Assembly: GCA_047495785.1 (NCBI GenBank)
Contig: JBLDXI010000045.1
Span: 744,001 to 808,000, forward strand
Direction of reading: 5' to 3'
DNA from: Lepidodermella squamata
Taxonomy: Eukaryota > Gastrotricha
DNA: 64,000 nucleotides
Each line of letters starts with the position of its first letter. Position 1 is the stretch's first letter. Positions 56,001 to 64,000 of the stretch are shown piece after piece. The translations under genes were made by a program, and so were the position numbers. The notes beneath the pieces are model-generated. The model saw only the letters and a list, made by a program, of their open reading frames with translations, had not been told where the DNA came from and ran no database searches.

Positions 56001-59000
56001 CTCATCCTCCCGACCGACGCAAATCGTCATCTGGTCGACAGCGGCCTGCGAACTCGAGTCGTTGAGATTAATCGGCGGCAACGGGGATGTCCCACTGGTT
56101 TTCGTCCTCAACAGCCCTTTCGTAGATGTTTGCTTATCCTCACCCGAAATCGTTAGATCCGACCCGGTAGAGACGGTCGCCGAGCGGCAAACTGCGTTAA
56201 CCCCGGTTTCGGTAATAACCGGGTTCGCTGATTGAGTCGATGAGTCGAACGTTTCAACAGGTGGTTGAGGGCTGGTCGATTGTTCGTTCGTATCAACCTG
56301 CAGCGTTGCCGTTGACTGTTCGATGGTCATTATCAGATCATCGCTGTCGACCTCAACGCTAACCGAGCTACAAACCGCGTTGACCCCGATTTCAGACATC
56401 GGCAACGGGCTGGATTGGACAGCCGAGTCGAGCAGGGCGGGTGAAGCGACAGGGCTGGTGTGTCTCTCCGATGTTTCAACCCTCAGCGTCGCTGTTGATT
56501 GTTCACTAGTCTGGACTAAATTATCGCTACCAACACTCGCGTCTGAAGATTGACAAATCGCTGAGACTGCGGCTTCACTGCTGGATGAAAACGAAACTCC
56601 AGCTTGAGATAGCCGATTTCTAGTTTTCAGCTTATCAGTCTGAGTTTGGCACTCGCCAACCGCGACGGATGATTGGCTGTTTTGATCGAGGGTCGACAGC
56701 CGCATCGGGCTGGTTGAAATCTCCCGGCTTTCACCCGGCATCGGCAGGTCGCCGCCGACTGAAATCGACGCAATTTCCACCCCGGTTTGAGACGAAATGC
56801 TGAAATTTTCTGGCGGCGGAATTGGTGAACAGCCAGAGTCAGATGTCGGGATAACAATCGGGACAGTCTCGACCCCAACTTCGCTAGATGCAACAACAAT
56901 TGGCGAGCAACCAGTTTCAGAGGTTTCAACAGTTGGAATTGCAGCTGTTTCAATTCCGATCTCGCTGGATTGAATAGGAATAGGCGATGAGCCGGTTTCT
57001 GAGGTTTCGATTTTCACAACAGGTATCGTTTCAACCGCAGCATCACTTGATTTAACTTTTTCCTCAGGAATAGGCGAGCAGCCACTTTCAGAAGTAGAAA
57101 TCTTAGTTTCGACCGCAATGTCGGCGGATGAAATTAAACTGGTTTGAATGGGCGAGGAGCCTGTTTCTGTGGTTTCTGCTTTCGCCATAGTTTCAATGCC
57201 GATCTCACTCGTAGAAGCACTTGGAGTTGGCGATGAACCCCGCTCAATTGTTGTAACTTCAATTTTCAACAACGAGTCATCTTTCATAGTTTCAACACCG
57301 ATTTCATTTGAAGAAACGTGAACAGGTGAGCAACCTGAGTCAGTCGTGGCGACTTTAAGCGACGCTGAAGTTTCAACCCCAACATCGGCAGATTTCACCA
57401 ACTCGGGCGATGTTGTTGAATCGCGCAGTTCTGCAATCGACTTATCACACCCTGATAGCGTAGTGGCGAAAGAAACTGCATCGAACTGACTCGATGAATC
57501 AGCTGATTTCGGCTGAGGGGCTGGGCTCGTACTGCGATTTTCCACAACAGGAGCCATAGTCGACGTGGTTTTGTCGTCATTCGCAACGGAGGCACCAATC
57601 GATTGGTCATGGCGATGCGACCACGATGGCCCAGTTTGGTTATTGGCGTCCAGACCCAACACCGGCTGGGTTTGCGAGTCAATCTCAGCAAAATCCACCT
57701 TAACGCCCTGGCTCTCCGTGCTGACCATCAACGGCTGGCAGGTGGCCGTCGACTTCGAATCAACAGATTGCGGAACGGTTGAAATCGATCGATTCTTCGT
57801 TTTTTGAATCGCACTAACCGCCGCGTCTTGCAACTCCGCAACCCCGGTGCCGGCTTGAAGGCTGACAGTTAGCAACGCAGGGCTTCGAGTCTGGGTCTCG
57901 GTATCGTTGCCAGGCTGTTTCGAAGTTTGAGAGGCGGCGACGTTTTGCCCGGGTTGATCCGTGGATGTGACTTGATTCAGAAAATCGCGAACAGCGCTAA
58001 CGCCAGCATCGACCTGGTTACCGAAGGGCGAGCCGATTTGACACTCTTTCGACCGAGTCTCGCCGCTACTAGTCGCCGGGAATTTAATCGGGGCGACGTA
58101 CTCCTGCGGGGCTGGGTCGCGGGGGTGGATAACAACCGGTTCTTCCCGTTGTTGTTTCCTATGCGGTTTCGGGTAGCGATGGGTGCGTGTGACTTCAGGC
58201 GGCTGTTGTTCCGGCGAAGAAGTCGTCATAGCGGCTTGTTCAGCCGAGTGGAAAGACCGGGGCGACGGCGTGGTCGGCGGGTGCGAAAACGACGAGACAG
58301 TCGAGCTGGACGCGCTCGAATCTCGCCGCTTCGTACTCAACGACATGGCAGAATCGTCGTCGTTAATCAGCACCGTGAGGGGTTCAGTTTGACTGGTCGC
58401 ATCACCGCCGCGGATCAGGTCGTCTGTGCTAACTAAAGCGTCGGCGAAAACCAGGCTCTGGTTAGACGATAAGTCCCAACTAGCACCGCAATCGACGCCG
58501 ACACTCGCCGTTTCCGACGTGTCGGTCTGCGCACCCAAATCGCGGCACAGCCACGCTTGAAAACTGGCGGCGTCCAGCTGTTCGTCACGCATGGCCGTTG
58601 ACGCCGTGTTCGTCGACCGCTCGCGCCGTTTCGGCGGCGAGATGGTCGAACTCGAGGCTGTTGAAAGCGCGTCGTCGTCGCTAGGCGGCGATAACGAGGC
58701 CGCGGCGACACTACGTGACGAAACAGCCTCGGTTGGTTTTTGCACGGGTTTATTGAATGAAATAGTCGATTTTTTGGTCAGTTGAGCAGTGTCCAGCGTG
58801 TTAAGCCGGCTGTCGTCCAACGACGCTAGCGACGATGGCGCCGAGTCGTTGCGCGACAACGCCACCGCCGCATTCTCCGCCGCCTGTTGCATCTGCTGAA
58901 GAGCCGGCGATTCCGGGATCGACGACAACCGGTGTTGCTTGTTAAGGCGGACGGGCAGCGATCGGCGAATTTGGCTGTTATTCGCATCCTGCGACGACGT

Positions 59001-62000
59001 GGTCGATTGCTGGCCGACCCTTAGCACAATGTTATGCGGCGACGCCTTCTTTTCATCGTCGTCGTCGAAACCGGGTGGGGGTGGGGGTAGAACTACGACG
59101 AAATCGCCGGTTGCCGGCAATTTCACCGTCGCAGCGGCTTTCGAGTTCGGCCCAACGTCGACCCGCAGCGCAGTCGACGGTTGAACCTTAACAGCCGTTG
59201 TCATGAGTGGTTGCTGTTCCTCTCCTTTTTCGTCCTTTTTCGTCTGCTGTTGAATATGCGGTGCAGAAGTTGCTAATTGTGTCGTGCAGATAGATAATTC
59301 GGGAGTAGTAGTAGCATCGGGTAAAAGCTGGTTATTGTTACTAGTAGTAGTAGTACTGCTATTGACGGATTTATCCTCGTCAGGTAATGCCGAATCGCTA
59401 TATATCAGCACAGTCGATTGCGGAGGCGCGATACTTTCCGCCGATTCCTCTTTTTCAACAAGCGACTGGCACGACTCGGTCTTCTCTAATACAGATTGCT
59501 GTAAAAAGAAACACAGAAAAAATTATGAAAAAATTGTAGAAAAATATTTGCGAAATGGTTTTAGTGGGAAAAAGGGCAAGGTCGAAACCAAAAGCGTTTT
59601 TAATATTGTTGTAAAAAGACTCTGGGGTTATTTCGATTAAAAATCTGCGTTATATCGTCAGTTAATTCTGGCGTGACCTACTAATGCCAGCAATTACTTT
59701 TACAATATTTACAACTCGGGATGATTGTTTGCTTGTTTGTTTGGTATATTTCCGTTACGCGTCACGAACCCAACACCTGTGAAGTGTGCAATTATGTGTT
59801 GTACACATGACAACGCCTTTCCGTCGCGATGAAAGCAGTGCGTGCGACTCAACAACATACATGAACTAGGTATAACACCGGCGACGGTAACTCCTCACAA
59901 CAGTACAAAACCAAAACGTCAAAGGTGCCGGTGATAATGAAAGGCGGTGGTGAATCGCCGTGGTGGTGGTGGTGCCCAAACAGCGCGTGGTTGTTGGTAA
60001 TAGCGTGTCGTTAAGTGCCCAGAAAATGGCGTGCATCGTGATGAGATCGAGCTATTAAGATGAGATATATCATGTCACAGTTTTAGGTACGATCGCGACA
60101 CGTAAAAATGATAAGGAAGAATTCGTGAATCATAGCGAGACTTGAAACATTATCAACTTTTTTAAGGCGAACTCGACTGCTGATGGCGAGATGGGAAGTT
60201 CCCAGACTTGTCTAAATTAATCGAATAGCATGCAGAAGAGAGAGAAGAGATATTATATTAATAAAATTGGCTGCTTATTTTTTGGCAAAATTGTGCGTTA
60301 TTGCAATAAAAATTAGAAAATTGTGCAAAATTGTGCGAATGTTATTAAATTATTTTTTCAGATTATTCGTGATTTTTCAAGCAGCTCTAGCTTGCCGCGT
60401 GATGTTATACGGTTATAAAGATGTATTTACTCCGAATAAATAAGGACTGGATGGCGATGCGAGAGAGATCCTAAGCTGCAAGCTCGCCATAGGCGTCTGT
60501 TTAAAATCCAAAAAATCCAGCTTAATTTTTGAAGAAATTACTATAAATTTCAAGTGATTTTTTTGTGAAGCAGCCAATTTTTGTTGATGATGACGGATGA
60601 GCTTAATAATATAAGGAGGCAGGTGAGAAATACGAAAAGGAAGACTGGACAATAAATATAGCGTAAAAAGAGACCTGATCTCAACTGTTTCAAGGTGATA
60701 GCTATGTTAAATTTGTTAAATAATTATTTAGATAGCGATAGCAGCTAATATGTTGATTATTGTTGAGATTATTAGAGGCTTTTTGTGAAACAACTTTTTT
60801 CGAATCTACTAACGGGGTAGATTTCTGCCACGTCCGACGCGATTGCAACAGTCTGTTCTGTTGCCTAAAGCACGGCGATGGCTCGCGATACGGGTGCAGC
60901 ATGTACTCGTGGCACGTCGTGTATTGCTGTTGATAGCGACAGGAGTACGACGACGACGACGACCCGGTGGGCATCGGCCTCGCTGCAGGCGGCAGCACGG
61001 TGTTAACGTTGAACAAAATTCTGGGCCTGTAGCCTTCACCGACCTGATTTCATACACAAGTCACACGGCCCATTATCAATCAATCAATATCAAAGAAAAT
61101 TTTTGGCAAAAAATTCAACTACAACTGGTTATTCAAAGAAACCCTACTCGAAATTATTACAACGCCAAGTTCCATATAGTAAAGTTCAGGTGATCAAATT
61201 TGTATACAGCAGTGTGAGATGTTCATTAAAGTAAATTGATTACATAATTTCATTAAATCAACTACAGTTAAATTGTGAAATTTAAGAGATAGAAAAGAAA
61301 GATCACTACTTGATAGACGGTGCAATGACGTGGTGCTCTTCTACACTGTTAACAGTTCGGATATTTAATTTTTTATAAGAAAATGACTTTAGGGGTAACA
61401 CTTGGAAATAAGGGATTTTTTTTAGTAGGAAATGAACTAAAATTGTCTTGTTAGGGGAGCGGCTTGGATTAATTTTTACCTCGTTCGAACTCTTGCTGCG
61501 CGAAAGTCCAGAATCTCCCGGATTGTAATGCGGAGGCTCCTAAAAATTCAATAAAAATTTCAAAAATTCCCATTTTTCTAGCGACTAACAGGTCTCCTTA
61601 TAGGTTCAGGTGCTGGTCTTGGTCTGTGATAAACAACGTATTCCTCGTAAGTTGTACGATCGCTGGCTGACGAGCTCTGAAAATAACCGAAATATAATTG
61701 ATACGAAACGGCTGAACTGTAACAAACCGATGAAGGTTTCTTCTTAAGCTTTTCGCCATATTTATCGCCATATTTATCGCCCGATGTAGACATCACAACC
61801 ATCTGAAGAGAAAATAAGAATGCATAATTTAGCTCAAGTCGGCAGGCAAATACCGAAAATAAATAGAACAGAAGAGGTTCCACTAATAACTAATAAAATA
61901 ACGATCCAGTTTCACAAGGCGGGCATGCCGAGTTCATTCTACTGTGAATGGTTCCCATAATAAGTAGTTGTGTTATTGACGATAAACAAAATGATATATA

Positions 62001-64000
62001 AAAACACGGTTTCCAATCACATGGAATGCGGTTATTCATGAAGACGAAGTGAAAAATACGTGCATAGTCATTAATTATCGTGCGATTATAAAAATATCAG
62101 CAGCGTAAACCAAAGTCAACAAAATAATTGTCTACCCATATAATTAGGCAGATGACAAAACCACAGCGTCGCAAGTGCGATAAACCTACATTACGCTCGA
62201 CAGGAGCACTCGATTGAGGAGCCGTCTCTATTACCGGCTCTTTCACCGAGCCCGAACTGCTGCCGTCGCCGCCAGGTTGTGGCAACGGCTCTTCAGCGTC
62301 GGGCTTTTTCTTCATTAAGGAATGGAACGATAGCTATGCGATTGGTAAATATAAATAATCATAATGTATGACTATCTGATCGACTAATACAGGATATAAT
62401 AAACACATTTGCATTCTCAATGACGGCGCTCGACGAATAGGAGTGATTTTTAGGGTGTAAATATGTAAATTAGGGTGTCGATATTTGGGAAACATACCTT
62501 TACGTTGCCGTAATGAGTTTCGAAGGCTGATCGCAAGCTTGGAGCGAAACGCCATTTAGCGTCTGAAAGCTGCTTCAAAAGCCAGTCAGCTTGACGGTAA
62601 GCCAACTGAAGTCGCCATGAAGCGTGGTTCTACAATTAAAATATAAAAATAATTAAACAAGCTAAAATTTCACACCCAAAGAGAAAGATTTGTTCTAGGG
62701 CTAATTTTGAAGAGAAAATAAATTCAATTTTCGGGATTTAATGGGGAGTTATTCCGACGTGCAAAAATAAAATGCGATTGTTCTTGAGTTCAAGCGGTTA
62801 AAAAATCCTTAACCGAATTTACCTCGACTTATCATGATTATAAAAAGGTGGAATATCCGATTTTCTGAATAAAGACCAATATTTATAACCCCAATATTTT
62901 CGCAACTACCAAGGCGGGGATATTTTTTAATTTAATCAGAAATTACCTGGAATTTATCGAAATCGCTATCAGCATAAGGCACCAGTTCTGTGGTGCAGTT
63001 ATCCAAGTCTTGCAAAACGTCCTTCAAAGCCGACAACGCGAATTTAGCCACAACACTCGAATACTCGAGATCAGAGATGCGGCCCATCGCGTTGTCGATG
63101 GTCGCGAGCGACGACGGGCGGGCCTGGCGCGAAGCACCCAGCTCCGGGTCGAACGTTCGTTTAATCTTATCCAGCAAATAATCAATCTCAACCCGCAGAT
63201 TACGCCGAGTTGCCGAGGTCGCCAAACCAAGCGGTCGCAGGTCGAGCGTAGTCGAGCGGATCCGTTCAACGCAGACAAGGCGCTGCGCGAAATTTTCACT
63301 TTCACGCAACTCAGCCGCTCGGCGATTCGCGTCCTGCTTCGCCGTTGAAACGCCGCTGGCGAGGCGAGACGACAACTGCCGGCTGTCGACGACAATCCAG
63401 CCGAAACGAGCGGCTAGAACTTCAGCCTCAACGAACAGCTTATCACGATGCGTTCGGCTGTCGGTCTTGAAGTAATCGCGGCATTGCTGCGACAACAAAT
63501 CAGCGTTTTTCGCGATGTCATTCGCTTCGATTTGCAGCGTTTCAAGCTGTTCGTCCGGCGAAAGAGTTGTCACGGGCGTTGTTGGCGGGGTCGCCATCAC
63601 CCGGTCGACAACTGACCGCAGTTTCCTCAACCGTTCGTTCAACTGCTGCTCAGCGCTGACGAAGTGACTCCACGCGGTGGCGTAGTCATTTCGCCGGTTT
63701 TTCTGCGACTCCAGCGACTTCTGAACATTCGCGATAGCTTGAAGAGCTGAATTCAGCTGATCACGATATTCAGCCCCGGATGGGTCGTTGCCGGAGTTCA
63801 GCTGATAAGCCAGGCTTTTCAGGCCATCGATCGCCTCAGACATCTGCGAGTCGAACTCTTTATCATGCAAGCAGCACTCATCAGATAGACACAAATGAGG
63901 CTTTGAAGCTGAATTCGTGATGTCAAGCAGGCGAACTAAGAAACTGGCGAACGATCGAACCGCCTCGCCGGAAGACTGGACCAAATTGTTCTGCAATTCC
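53033..64000 (-). CDS. SYNE: Nesprin / MSP-300-like KASH protein (5' part outside window)
   Basis: Visible exons in transcript order: 64000-62947, 62629-62498, 62309-62190, 61802-61728, 61676-61590, 61539-61480, 61043-60810, 59498-53931 and 53770-53033, all phase 0. Nesprins sit in the outer nuclear membrane and tie the nucleus to the cytoskeleton by binding SUN proteins. The first exon is charged helix of spectrin-repeat type. The 5568-base exon encodes 1856 residues: Ser/Thr/Pro/Gln-rich, with a degenerate repeat, followed by spectrin-like helices near its end. The last exon has a Lys-rich stretch, then a transmembrane helix (LLVILPVAILTSTIAILALM) and the KASH lumenal tail CPGDEPCELQNNLRRSLTLM ending LTYQQGPPPI, with the SUN-linking Cys and the obligatory PPPX end. 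Donor of exon 60810 and acceptor of 62309 are the weakest borders; the first could also start at ATG 62315. Confidence 0.88.
53775..53925. repeat. AT-only low-complexity intron (ATTAA-type repeats)
   Basis: The last nesprin intron (53771-53930) is almost wholly degenerate TTAAA/AATTA repeats, including five near-perfect ATTAA units at its start. Useful splice motifs remain at both ends (GTGAGT and TTGCAG). Confidence 0.9.
56400..57420 (-). repeat. Degenerate tandem peptide repeat in the giant nesprin exon
   Basis: About nine to ten units of roughly 25-35 codons, each with a core like ETSETGCSPIP followed by a variable linker and SSEIGVETV. Examples are TTDSGCSPVHVSSNEIGVET, TTETGSSPIQ, TSESGCSPIP, ETSETGSSPIP and TSDSGCSPIP. 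Conserved features are an acidic-Ser/Thr-Gly-Ser/Cys-Ser-Pro turn and a G-[VI]-E-[TI] strand. Units differ enough to be old. Confidence 0.75.
59499..60809. other. Nesprin intron, 1.3 kb
   Basis: Lies before the giant exon. Contains a GGT-rich stretch near 59945-59975 (coding-like only by composition). No gene recognised; its size would allow an internal promoter for a short KASH isoform. Confidence 0.5.

Noticed and set aside
1-64000. CRISPR arrays, bacterial operons, ribosome binding sites, rRNA genes, integrated viruses
   Set aside because: None seen; splice sites and AATAAA signals across the window show a eukaryotic nuclear sequence.

Overview
This is nuclear DNA from a small-genome bilaterian animal. 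Most introns are about 45-90 bases with GT...AG ends, genes are packed at roughly one per 3-4 kb, AATAAA signals follow most stop codons, and the proteins are animal or general eukaryotic ones (KASH-domain nesprin, K2P potassium channel, claudin-like tetraspan, CEP192/SPD-2, BRMS1L, SART1, SNW1). A compact ecdysozoan such as a tardigrade or nematode relative fits best, but the phylum cannot be fixed from the sequence alone. I see no bacterial operon, CRISPR array or virus.

Layout. 0-10.7 kb: the end of an RCCD1-like gene, a one-helix small protein 42 bases behind it, a claudin-like tetraspan, a small two-exon RIIa-like gene on the minus strand, a nine-exon ankyrin gene, and a two-pore potassium channel that can be spliced to a short or a long tail. 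11.2-12.4 kb: an intronless ankyrin gene. 14.7-21.3 kb (minus): glycogen phosphorylase, with a 3.4 kb first intron and a MITE-like insertion in the last intron. 22-29.2 kb: two spliceosome genes head to head, SART1 (minus) and SNW1/SKIP (plus). 30-31.6 kb (minus): UDP-glucose dehydrogenase. 32.6-33.9 kb (minus): the Sin3/HDAC subunit BRMS1L. 35-44.8 kb (plus): a twelve-exon centrosome gene like CEP192/SPD-2, whose last intron holds a 1.7 kb element with perfect 35-base inverted ends.

45.4-52 kb is a faster-changing accessory block. It holds a single-domain TIR protein, a secreted cysteine-rich/WAP-like protein, and two secreted sushi-domain paralogues made by a segmental duplication. The 3' end of an arginase/formiminoglutamase-type gene is stranded between the two copies, and the copies end at a tRNA-Met gene. 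53-64 kb (minus) is the 3' part of a giant nesprin/MSP-300 gene with spectrin-like helices, a 5.6 kb exon carrying a degenerate Ser-Pro repeat and several TQT motifs, and a canonical KASH tail ending in PPPI.

The housekeeping genes do not form one pathway. Phosphorylase and UGDH both touch glucose metabolism, SART1 and SNW1 both act in the spliceosome, and CEP192 and nesprin both organise the cytoskeleton, but only the SART1/SNW1 pair share an upstream region. The accessory block is the likeliest place for undescribed biology: a TIR protein beside duplicated secreted recognition-type proteins suggests a host-defence neighbourhood, which is inference only. Exon borders were read by eye from reading frame and splice consensus; every multi-exon model given with exact borders keeps frame.
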